Source: Lineus longissimus (taxonomy: Eukaryota; Nemertea; Pilidiophora; Heteronemertea; Lineidae). Taken from it: DNA of 64,000 nt. The notes below the pieces were generated by a model, which worked only from the letters and a program-made list of their open reading frames with translations, did no database searches and was not told the DNA's origin. The stretch's first letter is position 1, and each line of letters opens with the position of its first letter. Where the stretch lies: the NCBI RefSeq assembly GCF_910592395.1, contig NC_088313.1, positions 18,244,437-18,308,436 of the forward strand, read 5' to 3'. A program made the position numbers and the translations under genes. Of the stretch, positions 1-12,782 are shown one piece after another.

Positions 1-3000
1 TTGATAACCATTGCAGGATCGTTCGTGTGACTTTGTGTCAATCACGGCTGTTTACACCCGGCCGTATCGTCTGCGCATCAACAGTGCCCGATGACGATAA
101 TTGTGATTAATCATGGCGTAGTTGGGCGGTGGGTCGTGGCCAGAAGGAGCACTCACTCACTCACGCACTCACTCCTGCACCTACACATTCTACGTCAACT
201 GTGCCACTACATCCCTCCAGGCATCAGGGTCCTGAGCCGTCTGTGTCAACACCTCCAGGAGGAACGCCGTACGGCAAGTCCTGATTGCTGCATTTTTCCT
301 AACTGAAAATGTTGGAGTATGTCATTTCAACATGGGATCAATTTAAAACCAGCACGACAAGGAACCCACGGACATATGATGGACACGACGGTACAAAGGG
401 TCTGCAGACTCCTTGCAGGCGACCGTGACGGAACCAACACGATGTCAATGACTTAGTGAAAGGTTGGGGAGAAGCAAATACTCATTTCAGCGCCAACTTT
501 AACCACCCCAGCCACACGTATACATACCTGATGCTTGGAACTGTCGCCAATATAAAAGTGGGAAATAACTCTCATTTTGTGAAGCGCTGGTTGTGGGTGG
601 TTTCCCCCATGGACGGATGCTATTTAGTTGTCATGACTGACGGTTGATTTGAGGGGCATGGCGAAGAAGTGCAAAGCAAATGTGGGATGACCACTCTTGA
701 GAAGGTTGCAGGCAGTTGAGGTAATAGTGGGCAAAAGGTAACGATAATTGTCGACTCGTGCATTCACAAGTAACATTCTAGTCACAGAACGGTTAAATGA
801 TATGAGGGGAGTGTTTGGTCGATTGCTGCAATTGATCAACCAATTACTGTTTACATGGTCACTTATCGATCGACTTATTGACGCGCTCTACGTCCTGGAC
901 AGAACACACATGATAATCGATTGCGAGTGTTACTTGACTCGGAGTGCTGGTTACCGATTCTTAATCAATTCCTCTCAGACTGGTTTGAGAGGACCTGCTG
1001 GTTGTTGGCATTGACACTACCTTATTCATGGTACCAGTTTTCCTTCACACCAAATCGATCCAGACATACGCTCACAGTTACAGACGCCAAGCCATATCTA
1101 TTGCGATTCCCAGGATAGGTCAAAGAAGGAAGAACAATGAATTCAGAGAAACAAAGAGTGAATGCGTCTATGACTTTTCTTTGTCTACAGCCCCAGCGTA
1201 ACGAGACACTTTTCACAGCCCTATCTGACCATCACGTCTGATTACATCTTCCCAAGCAAAGACCGATGGCTTTCTTCTTTTTAGAGTCAAAACTTTTATT
1301 TCTGAGAGTGCATATAGCTTTTATTTTTCTTTCTTACACACTGGTCTCATTTTTCTTCTTTTCATCGCTGAGCTTATTACCTCTGGAGTTAATGCAGCGC
1401 CCACGTGCTCCAATTTCCGAGAACTTCGTGTCGGATAGAAAGGACTATTCGGGATCATGCTTGACATACAGGCGTGCCGATATTTCCTTGAGTTCTTTCG
1501 TAGTTTACATCTCCTACACAAAAGGGTTGTTTCGTGCTTTAACCGTACAATGTATTTGGTATGTCTGTTTGTTTATTTTATATCAGCCAAGTTGTGCCTG
1601 TTAGCTTTGTGCCCCCGAGTGCAGACTTTCTTGCCATTTTACGATACAACAATCAGTAGGCGCACGCTTTTTGTATACATGTACTTACGTTTTGGTACTT
1701 TTTTTGACCGGATAATTACTTCTTTTTGCCTAGGGTCGCTATTGTAAGCTGATGGTGCTTTTAAAAAAAAACATCTACATTTCATACAGTTGTTTCGTGC
1801 ATGGTTAAATGCTGAAGTGATAGAGTGGCTTGCTCCGAAAACTTCCCACAAACCAATTATATAGGCCCGCGCCAGATTCCGCCTGCCTTCCATTCGTTTA
1901 AACTATCTCTACATTTAAAAAAAAAAAAAAAATCTAAATATCTGAAGAAAGAACTCCTTTACCCGCACCCCAACGCTTAGGTGACCCTGCTCAACTCTGC
2001 TACAGGGAGAGGCAGGAAAGACGTGCACGGCCAATGACCGTAACCACCCAACCACTACTCAGAAACCTCGTGCCGCGTGTTAGAGGGAAACGAAACCCAC
2101 AACTTGAAGATGGGTGTCGATTCCTTCCTAGGGAGTTTTTACTGGCTTGAATGACCCACGACATTTATTTTAAAACTGTAGTAATTGTTCTTGTTCTGCG
2201 TGAGCTACGGAACAACCGCATCATTTATCGGTTTCTGAGGTTGGTAAGCTTACCGTCGATAGAATATGATGTTCATTCTGTCAGACTGCAAAACAACAAG
2301 CTAATATTGAAAAAAATAACTCTTTTAGCATTAGCAGTTGAAAAGGACATCAGAACACGATTTCATCACACAATCACGTCTATACAATTGACTAAGTAAG
2401 TTAACATGTTCATGTAGTTATGAAAGTTTAACTTAATGTAAGCTTACAAGATTTATTCAGCAAAATGTGTGTAACATACCAGGAAAGGGGATACGGTGAA
2501 TGGCTTGCTGATGGAGTGCGAATTCAAGTGATGTGAGGCGTGAAAAAGAAAAATATGAAAATGAAAAATCGAACTTTTTATGAGAATAATCGTATGATGA
2601 CAAAGAGTGTGATATTCATGCGGGGGAGTGCGTTATTATCCAGAGCAGACAACTAACACATTTGCAAATCAACGGAATCAACTGATAGAATGTTATGTAA
2701 TTCTCTTTAGGGAGTTTGAACGCTATATACGTGGATCACACGGTGAAGTAAGATAGCACTTTATTTTTACCCCTGGGTACGACTAACAGTGGATGCTACA
2801 TTGCCATATTAATCTGGAGTCAACCGATTCGTCATTCGTGATAACAATCCGCTGAACAGATACAATAAAATGACAACTTCTTAAAAATATATATCGATGC
2901 TTTTTTACAGACAGTGATAGATTTGAATTACATATTACGATTCACAGGAAGATCATCTGTTCACGAAGCGATGCTAGCACAGTGCACAGAGATTATTTAT

Positions 3001-6000
3001 TTTTTTGGCTTTGGAGAGAACAGACGACACCATTTGGAACCCAGGATACAGGACTGTACATCTAAGATTAAGAACTCAGAAGAAGAAGAAGACGACGAGA
3101 TTTTGAAAAATCTTTAGAAGTTTTCTTTCGGCCAACATGAATGTGCACATCCTTTAAGGCTTCTCGGTAAACTGAACAACCACTACAGGTTTTTGAGATT
3201 GTGAAAAACGTTATTTTATTTCGCTTGGAAACCTCTAAGAGTGCATGTGATGTGTTGGCTGAGATAAAAGGACCTGAACGGGTTCTCAACAGCTCATAAA
3301 CTTTTATTTCTAAGAGTGTGGTCTGAAAATTTGGTTCAGGTTACAGGGTATTACATGTACTAAGACGAATATTCTTTGTTATTTATTCGGTAATCAACAA
3401 TGCTACCAGTTTCTAACCACTATGGTATTTGAGCTTGGCTTTATAAAGAGGTATTTAATGGAACCTGAATCTTTGACACCATGGTATTTGAGCTTGGCTT
3501 TATAAAGAGGTATTGGATGGAACATAAATCTTTGACACTACTTGCAGACCCGAAAAAATAATTTTTGAGTTGGTGTACATGTGGGCTGGCTGTTTGCATG
3601 AAAGATGATACTGAAGAATTTCTCTTTTTTTTTAAATATTTGACATAGTGCCAGTTTCTACTCTTTTCATATGATATGTCTGTCCTTATCGTATGACATT
3701 TCTGCTGGCACAATGCACACATTGTACATTGCCACAGCAAGAAGAAGACCTGTCTACTTTACCATCTTTATCATAAAAGGTAATTACCATATTCTAACTT
3801 CACACGCCACACCTATTGAACGCATCCCGTCTTTGCAATTCCTAGACCTGTCTGGCTTGAGAAGAGGGCGGTAGAAAAAATGGTCATTGTTCACAAATAA
3901 ATATAATTTCTCGTCCGTATCCGACATACTGGATGTATTATTTTTATTTTTTATTTTTTATTTATTATTAATTATTATTATGCGTAGGAAATGGTTTTAC
4001 GAATAGTCATTTATGGTTTGAAGTGAAATATTCATTTTATCACAGGGTACTTTCCTTTAGAAGTTCATTTTATGGATGTCAAGCAAAAGGGAAAAAAATC
4101 CGTAAGAAAACAAGATCATTTAATGCTTTATTTCTAATTCTGAGAAGACTTTGATAATTTTGATTTTTTTTTCGAAAAGATCTTTTGTCAAAAATTTAAA
4201 AATTAGACATAACATTTTCAAAAATTCTTCTCAAAAAATATTTCAACAAAATAATTTATCGATATCAGACCATTTTATGAAATAACATTGAAAAAAAACC
4301 CTTGCCATCAAATAATGCCATATGATACTGAAAATCATTTTGTGACGTGATTGACCTACATACTACAAGTATAAATTAATGAGACCACTCAAATACTTGA
4401 TACGAGTGAGGAATGATAAAGTGATACCAGATATACACGAGCATGAACACAAGAATGGTATTCGCAACTCGGTTCTGAAACTTCTTCGATCGACTGAAAG
4501 GCCAGTGAGCACAATTCTCATGCATACGCAATACCACAATTCCTTCTGCTCCGGTTCCCCGCCAGTCTCCGCGGCAGTGGAAATAATGCTTGACTTTATT
4601 CTGTTGGTATTACTATAAGATGTCATTCCTTGCAGGAGAATTCTCATAAACAACCATTGGCCCTCTCCTCTCTTTCCGCCAAGGCCGTTCTAAAATGGAA
4701 AAAATAAGCCCAAAGAAACACGATCCTTTTTTCTCCCCAGGTACGCTACCAGGTAACAGCAATGTACAATGTACGCATTGTCTTACTAGACCTCTCATTT
4801 ATGAAGACATAGCGATTTTTTACGCAAATCATTGATACAATTTTTGTACTATCTATGCATCTGTGTAAATTGCACTTATACGTCTCCAGAGCGAAAGAGT
4901 TGAAATCAACCGAGAAAGATATCATGTACGTAAAAATGTAAACAGAATGATTTTGCCGCGTTACGGAGTCTCCGTACGTCAAAACTGGCGTGACGTGGGA
5001 ATATGGAATCAGACATTTTCATATCGAATATCTGCTCCTCAGAGTTAATAGGCCAGCTAGTACTCTGACTAGACGAAGGAAGTCGTAAATTTCTCATTTG
5101 TCCGTGGACAGCAGGTGAGCCTGCAACCGGATGATAAAACTGGTATAATGAGACAATGTCAAATTAGAAGGACTTCGTCGTCGTTAACCCACTTTTCATT
5201 CATAGGTCGAGGAGCAGTTGGGTGCACGGGAAAGAAAAGATTCTGTGGATTCCTCACATCTTGTGCAAAAGGCAGTTACTCAGTGAAATTTATTTCTATA
5301 TTCGTTTTCATAGCAGAAATTGAGCAACTTCCACGTGTCAATACAGAATTCTGATCAGACCGCCCAAGGATTTTATTTTTGCTTCCAAATCCTAGGGTCC
5401 TCTTAATTCTACATCTGAAGTGTAAACACCCAGGTCCCAGTGGCAATTTAGTTACAAGCAATAGCGTAAGACATATTTTGCGTGGAGTTTAGGTAAGCTA
5501 TCTTTAAAAGCCCTGGTACCTTTAATAAAAAAATAATAATCTTTTTCTCCCTTTCAAGTAATATTGTCTAAAACCTGTATTTTTTTTATAGCAGAAAAGT
5601 TATTTGATGAAAGTTTCAGTCAAATCCGCTGATCTCCACCTTATCATTTTTTGCATGGTCTATCTGTGGACGGACATTTAAATGGATAACCGATATCCCC
5701 GTATACACATGTAGCACTGAACACAACCCGAAACACTACAATATCCCCGTAGAGAATTAAAAGGCGCCTAAAACGGTATTTAGTTTTCATTATTGCTTTT
5801 CTCCTTAAGACAGGTGCAGAATGTATTTCCATGTACTAGATTGTCTTTTTTATCCACTCCCTTTGGGCTCAGCACTTCTGTTCGAAGAAACAGGTAATAT
5901 GGAAAACAGGTGTCAACACTCCATTTGGTATAGAGAAGAACCTCTCTGTGTAAGGAAACCCTCGAGACTGATACGTGCTGTCACAAGAGAGCTGTCATGA

Positions 6001-8671
6001 TTGGAGAGAAAATATATTCTGTGATATCAAAGTGAAGGAAGATTTCGCAGAAGTTTAAATCCAATGTGATCGTCTTTAATAGAGATTGGATACATTTTCT
6101 AACATGCTCCAAACGACAACAGACAATGGAGAAATTGATACAAAGGTGATACAAGAACATTCTTCATGATCGCCTCTTTGACGACGTGTAATCCCCCTTT
6201 TTACGGGTTCAGTAACAACTTCATGCTTGAGTAGATAAATATAAAGTTTCGAAATGAGAAATGGTAAGCAGGATATTGGAGGAAATGAAATATTACCCCA
6301 CCCACTCTCCTTTAATCTCTCACCCTCCCTCTTCTATCCCAGTCTGGTGGAGTAATTGCCGCCCTTTCATTAAAGAGTGGACGGCCAGCAAAGGAGGTGA
6401 GTCCTTGCTTGAACCAAGTTATAAAGAGAGGACTAATCGTCTCCACTGTGTATCCTACTTATTGCAATAAATATTTCCAGGAACGTTTTTATCAAACAAC
6501 GATTTAAATGCGCATAAGTAATGGTCTGTCTGGCTAAGATCACAGCAGGTCTTTGATCTATACTTCTAAGAAATTTCGATTCATAAGAGGTATGATTACA
6601 TAAAGACGAAGAAAGTTTTCAATTGTATTCAGAATAATAATTGAGTTTATACCTCATCCAAAAACAATATTGTCTTAATAGAGCCACATGATGGGTGTGC
6701 ATGCGGAGCCTGCGAAATACTGGCGACCCACCCATCATTTTAGGACAGCTGGTTTTGACCCTGTATCTACGGATTGTCTTCCAGAAGTGAGTTTAGCAAT
6801 ACATTTACCGTCAATATCTAATATCATAATCGCAAGCGGCAGCAACAAACAATAACTCGTTTGCGGGCCACGTTTTCAAGTGTCCCTGTTGATATATTAA
6901 CACTTTTAACAGACCTAGGTCAGACAGCTTGGAAATATAGATTGAAAATATTCTCGTCATCTGCTAATATAGTCAGACATGTTATAAATGATTGAAGCAA
7001 GAGCGTAAGACATCTTCGACATTACGGACCACAGAACCGTATATTAATAATTAGCTGCACACAATGACAAGAAATCTACGTAGCCTAACAATATATCAGA
7101 TGAAAGTGGCATTATTTCATATATCTCGAGACAAATTGCCGCAATATCTGGCTATTTAGCTGATTTGCCTATAGGAGATGTTCTTTGAGCTCTAGAACAC
7201 ACTGGCACTTGTCTATGATCTTGTTAATGAAGGTCACTGATGATTGGTAGTTTGAGGGGCAATTTAAGTTAGGTAGAGGTAAAGTTTCGGTAACCATAAC
7301 CAAACTCCATCCAAAGGAAATAATGCGTAAACTTTGGCCTTCACACAAACAAGCACCGGAGATGCGAGCATTAACCCCGGCTCTGATTTTTCTCAGAATG
7401 ACACTGGCCGAACTCGTGGTACCCTGTTATTGGAATTACCCTAATGACACACCTTTTTTAGGGTCGTACGTAGTCGTTAGAGATATTACGTAATGTTGCA
7501 GTTTTGAACAAGCGGCCCAGCATTTTAATTACTGACATAACATTGGCACTATATTGATCATCAACACTGACAGATCCACTCAGTCTATAGACAAGGCGGA
7601 TCAAGAGCACTGAATTTGAAGACACATGATAAATTGACGAGCGGAATCCAGTTAGGCAAAGCCTGGACCGGAACATCCCATTGTCGCAGAGTCTGGAAAA
7701 TAAATTGATTACTCAAGAAGCGGCACTTCTAGAATAACGCTGTAGACATAGATGTTAGTCTAATTGGTCTGGTATGGTTTGATTCTGCGAAGAGACAATT
7801 GAATATTTGTCAAGGACTTTTTCAGCTTTCTATTGACCTGTGCTGTTTGAAATATGCGTCTCGAATCTTCTTCAGATAAACTCTTATCTGTGAACACTGC
7901 ACTAGATGTATGCTCCGGATATTTCAATTGATCTTGGATTGATGGATGTTCCTAACGTGGCAATGAATTAAGTAGCACTTACTCGACTACCATATGATTA
8001 CCTTACACAGAACAGGCATGTTGTCTACAACTTTCTATCGACTTGCGTCTGTCTGATTTTTTGTATTATTTGTTCAGCAGACGGAATCTTATCATTAACT
8101 GATATTGAACATCGCAACTCAACTTATAATTCAATTTCAGTGGATATCGTTAAATGTTTTAATGAATTTCTCCAAAGCTTCAATTATGCGGGTTTTTAAA
8201 ACAATTTTGCTATTGAGGATATGAGCTGTTTTTGAGTAAGATAGCACAAAATCAACAGTGTGCATTATTCGCTTAACAAACATGACAAAAAATAGTTCCT
8301 GTATCCTTTCTCACCATTACTTCGAATCCGTATGCAAGGGATTACTTTTAAAATGGCCAGATGGGACCCCAGAATTGTCGTAACAGTTTGGACCACGCAG
8401 ATCATAATCATTGATTTGAATTGATTTATATTCCAATCAGCGTGATTAACCAGTCATCTCATCGATCAGTTGTTTCGGGAATTTAATTAATTGATATGAT
8501 CATAGAGAACGTCTCATCCCTCGCAATACCATTTTGTCTTGTTGATCTTTTCGACAGCAGAAACCGTGATCGGAAAACCAATAAACTCAGTAATAAGTTA
8601 TAACAATAAGTTTTGAGATGAAAAATTCTACTTGGAGTTTTCATCTTGATCAACCACAGAGCGACCTCTAT
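1..8671. other. Long stretch without a supportable gene
   Basis: No reading frame here combines length, family resemblance and splice signals. Open frames reach about 112 codons, which AT-rich DNA gives by chance. Visible structure is low complexity: an ACTC-type microsatellite near 150-175, a poly-A run near 1917-1932, a 59-bp tandem duplication at 3422-3539 and a TTTATT-rich tract near 3940-3980. A 54-nt segment at 6344-6397 has an AG before it and GTGAGT at its end and is open in two frames, but nothing around it supports a gene. Confidence 0.5.
3422..3539. repeat. Tandem duplication, two 59-bp units
   Basis: Copies 3422-3480 and 3481-3539 both start with ATGGTATTTGAGCTTGGC and end with TTTGACAC. 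They differ at only a few positions in their second half, so the duplication looks fairly recent. There is no coding context. Confidence 0.9.
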
Positions 8672-8820
8672 CAATCGTGTATAGTGGTGCAGTGGACACA
8701 TTACCGCCTGTCACCACCGATGTCCCAGGTTCGATTCCTGGTCTGATCAAGTATGCGTATGGAGACAGAGCAGCGCTCTACTACAGTTCTGGTTTCTTCC
8801 AGGTGCCAAGTTTCCTTCTA
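8672..8820 (+). mobile_element. SINE with a tRNA-Asp-derived head
   Basis: The head resembles tRNA-Asp. The A-box region reads GTATAGTGGTGCAGTGG (8679-8695). The anticodon region CCGCCTGTCACC places a GTC anticodon, and the B box GGTTCGATTCC at 8729-8739 sits in a five-base-pair T stem (CCAGG/CCTGG). The acceptor stem does not pair well, so this is not a functional tRNA gene. An unrelated body follows, containing GGTTTCTTCCAGGTGCCAAG, and the element trails into AT-rich sequence. The GCCAGGTGCCAAG word recurs near 26994-27006, perhaps a fragment of the same body. Ends are approximate. Confidence 0.7.
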
Positions 8821-11800
8821 TAATACAAATCACCCAAATGTTGTCGAAGGAGCAAAAAATGAACGAAAGAGCTTCTGACCGGTCTAAAAGATGATTTTTT
8901 AAGGAACACCTGCAAAAAGACCTTGGACAGTATCGTTTTTCAGTATCTTTGCCACATTCTTTTTACCACACAGGAAAATCATTTGCGATATTTCTTGAGT
9001 TGGAACATCATTATCCGAGAAATCCCCGTCAGTAAGGCTTATACTTATGTTCCTACATTGTAGCCAGTCATTCAATAACTTTCATCATAATTATCCACGC
9101 CGCAACTGATCCAAACAAAACACAGAATGTCACCGGCTTATCCAGCATGATCAGTATCGGTTGCCTTGATAAAGAACCAAGAGGTAATATGCAGGCAAAC
9201 AAATATGAGCGGTCTTGGATGACAGCCACCGTTACTAATGCCGATGTGATCTTCATGTCACAAACACATGTTCTATCAGATATTCTAAAAATGGCTCTTT
9301 GATTCTTACAATATGTTTTATGTCTTGTTGAACACCTTTCTCGTCCTGACGGCAAAATGGGAAATAGAGCTGCGGCATATGATCTAATTGAATCTCGTGA
9401 AATGTCCTGCTGCCATTGCAGTAATTCAAGCTGTGATGATATTGTGCTATTTGTAAAAAAAGAAACTTCTGATGCAACATATGTTTTACCAGTACCCAAA
9501 ACCTCAGTTTGCTTGATATTGATATAATATGTCAAATGTAGTTTGCAATATCAGTCTTTAACAAGGATTGCCATATCATTTCATTATGGAATATAAGTAC
9601 TTGTATGATTTATTGCAGGCAGGTCCTTTATCAAAGTGGGAACCACACAAACAATTCTCAACGAATTCAACATCATGGCGACCTGAAGCTTGTGTGAAAT
9701 AAAAACGTCGCTCCATTTCACACAATGTTCATATCACCATAGCCTGGCTATTAGACCGAAGTTTTTGTAGCATTATGAATCCCGGTTTGGTGAGAGGTAT
9801 TTAATGATATCTAGTTCTCTGAACCTCTCTAACCCACAACCCCAAGGGTTTGGCTAAATCACATAAAATATGGGCGTACCCTATTAATAGCTTAGCAATT
9901 AATCTCACAAGATGAACGTCAATACAATCCCCGCAGGCCATGCTCTGTTTCCATGTTCTTTTCAGAAAGGCAGACTGTACGTAATCGCACGCAACTATGG
10001 GTGTGTCATTAGTATTGATACCAATATTAACAGAGCTATAACAAGGTTAGCCAGCTTTCATCACTAAGTGGCTGTGAGGTTTCGGTGGTGTAAAAGGTAA
10101 AAGATAGTGGGTGATAAGAATAAAGACTAGTAAATGTATTTGACGTAGAACTGCATCTCAAAATGATATTCTAACGACTATCGAAGGAGAGTTTGTGAAA
10201 ATTGGGTATTGGGTATTGAATGACTTAACAGGAAGTGCCTGCATGGGAGAACATGTGAGACAACAGGTTCGGTAATTTCAGATCACTCCAAGCAACTTCG
10301 AGTGACAAACAACTTCCTTCTGAAAATATGCCTCACAAATTCCCTCTTGGCTGGAGTGGCAGGTGAAACGCTTCATTGGGAACCAGGTGCAGAAGGTACT
10401 ATTCACCTCTCTTTCCATGCTTCTTAATATCGAGAATGTGTGAAAAACAGACAGACTTCAGACACTTTGAGTTGGAAGACGACACTGTTGCATCCCTTTT
10501 ACAACTTTGTTACAAGCTATTAGCTCTTCAACCATCAGTGTTTGCTTCCCGACTAGTTAATTCTAGGCGTCTCAACGCAGAACTGACGGCCGACAATATT
10601 GCCTTCCATCACTGGATCAATTACCGACGTCTGGTCAGCGATTTTTTTCGTTTTCAATTTCCTCGTTATTTGCTGGAACTATGACAAGCAACGGAAATAA
10701 GTCAAAATGGTGACGGAAGTATTTATGACAGTGACAGTTAGCTGAAGGACATTGACATCATTCGATTATAAAGGATCTTTAGTTTCTGGGCGAGGTTTCG
10801 CGAAGCTGTTAAAATCTTGGTGGTCGAGATGGGGTCTGTTTGTTCTTCATGAAGACTCTTAGTGTGGATGATGTATAACAACTCCAACTACGAGCCTGTT
10901 GAAACTCATGTAACAAGCCACGTAAACAGGCATTCATTTTTATTTCATTTCATCGTTATACGTACTCAAAATTACACGCAAGTTACCATGAAAGGTAACA
11001 TAGTGTTACAATTCTCTTAGCCAAAAGAGTCAGGTCTCAGCCTCATCATTCACATTGACCCCGTCCCAGGAGATCGTCACAGACCATTTGACGACAAATG
11101 GTGTGATTCATGACGAGCTATACCACGTCTATATCAATGCTGTTGGCAGGTTACAAATGTTCAAAGTATTGCTGACTTGGTAGGGTATTCTGCATGCTCA
11201 ATATCACTGATTCGCCCCCAAATATCTCTCTCTCCATGATATTGTCTGTCAATTCAATACGGTTTCCGCAAGGATTAACAAGGCCAATAAAAATTCATCA
11301 CGTACATGTAGTATAAGAATGACTAGAATTTGCAAGTCCAGCCGGGGTCTGAACTAGCTTTTCATAAAGATATTGCTAATGTCCCCCTTGTGGTTTCTAA
11401 TCAAAGCTATATTATTTTCACACAAGCTCACTTTAATTGATATGAGTCAATGAATATATGCATTATTTTCCTCTTTCAGGTTGCCAAGCAGAAGACAATC
11501 AACTCCCGCGCTTATTATGAATACGTGCCAATTAGAACACACCATCTGCCAAATGCATCACGACTTTCGTTATGTGAAGACAACCGTCCGTCTAGTAAGG
11601 AAAAGGCAATCGCAATGCTGAAGCATTCGCTAACGAACCCAATCCGATCGCCGGATGAGGAGACGTACTGATAAGCTCTTCGTAAATTTCCGTTCGTTAA
11701 AAACACAGGAATAGCGGATTTACACAAGATTGGTTGGATTTCCTTCATTCTGGAAAAAGTAATCAAGTGTGCACTTTTGTTTAGAACAGTACTTGTTGGT

Positions 11801-12782
11801 GAAGACACAAACCTCTCCTGAGGCTATACGTCTTTGTCTCAGACCACATACTTACATGAAAGAACTGACTAGTATAATGTTGAACCTCGCAAAACGGTAC
11901 AAGTAAGGAGGTGTACCGATTGTTAAGCAGCATCACTCACTCTACTAGCCTGAAGGCTCGGTAAAACCGAGCCCTAGTATCTAACAAACGACTTTCAGAT
12001 GCTCATCACTGGTGTCTTGAAAACATGCGTTCTCTTGACTGCAATGTAATGAAAGCAACTGCTCTATTTGATCCTGCATGCCAGGGTCCCAACAAAAGGG
12101 TCAAAATACATTAGATGTCATAGTAAATTCTTTGAACTTTCTGGAGAAAGGGATGGCATAACAAACTGAAGTAATTCGGAAAGAAAACGGGGCGACGGAA
12201 TAACCTTTAAAAGGAGGTGTATATTTTCTCATATGTGTTTTGATACGTCATCTTAGTCGAAATATACCGAAGGGTTGAAATTGCATTGTGTCATTTCCAA
12301 CGTGTGGAGAGAATATCAGAGAGATATGGGATAAATTGATAAATGTATTGACTGATGTGACATTTTCAGGAATTACTGTGGATTTTATATGAATGTGCGG
12401 ATAATACATTCAGCTGTTTCACATCTCAGTTAATTAATGCCAGACAATGCCCGATCGTGATCAGTCCGTCAACTGGTGGAAAACAAATTTAGAATAGGGA
12501 TTGAATTTGAATTTGGAATTTGAATTGTCGTTGGCCTATCTAACTAAAAGCATGTGGTGAATTATTTGGATGTGAAACCAGGAGTTTCACACTGTTTAAC
12601 TTGCCGATATCATCGTCTGTGGATTTAACAAACGAGAAGTCCTTTTTTTTACAGTTTGCGCGTAAAACATTTAAGAAAAAGAAAGAGGAATTATCTTGAA
12701 AGGCTGTCGATTGTCATATCGTTGGTGTTAAGTGCGCTCGTTCTAAAGCAGCTGTGACGTCATCAAGAGAGGATGGTCAACC
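8821..12782. other. Intergenic region upstream of the aminergic receptor gene
   Basis: No firm gene is seen. The minus strand is open for 155 codons at 9068-9535, ending in a hydrophobic segment, but has no start context, splice partner or recognisable family. A possible terminal exon lies at 11480-11671 and is listed separately. The last few hundred bases should include the 5' UTR and promoter of the receptor gene; no clear TATA box is seen. Confidence 0.4.
11480..11671 (+). CDS. Possible terminal exon of an unidentified gene
   Basis: A good acceptor (polypyrimidine tract TTTTCCTCTTTCAG) is followed by 63 open codons and a stop. The product is hydrophilic, rich in Arg, Ser, Asn and Pro, and ends SPDEETY. 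No family is recognised. A cytoplasmic tail is conceivable, but no convincing upstream exon was found on this strand. It may be a chance open frame. Confidence 0.22.
   Translation, partial: VAKQKTINSRAYYEYVPIRTHHLPNASRLSLCEDNRPSSKEKAIAMLKHSLTNPIRSPDEETY

Noticed and set aside
8672-8745. Functional tRNA-Asp gene
   Set aside because: The acceptor stem does not pair and the D arm is altered; the attached body fits a SINE.
9068-9535. 155-codon open frame on the minus strand ending in a hydrophobic segment
   Set aside because: No recognisable family, no good start context, no splice partner; a second overlapping open frame exists, and this length can arise by chance in 64 kb.
10281-10361. Plus-strand segment between AG and GTGAAA reading LRVTNNFLLKICLTNSLL, like a GPCR TM2
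   Set aside because: No neighbouring TM1, TM3 or later exons with receptor motifs were found between 9.5 and 11.5 kb; the resemblance rests on about 20 residues.
10376-10684. 102-codon plus-strand open frame
   Set aside because: No domain, membrane segment or splice evidence.
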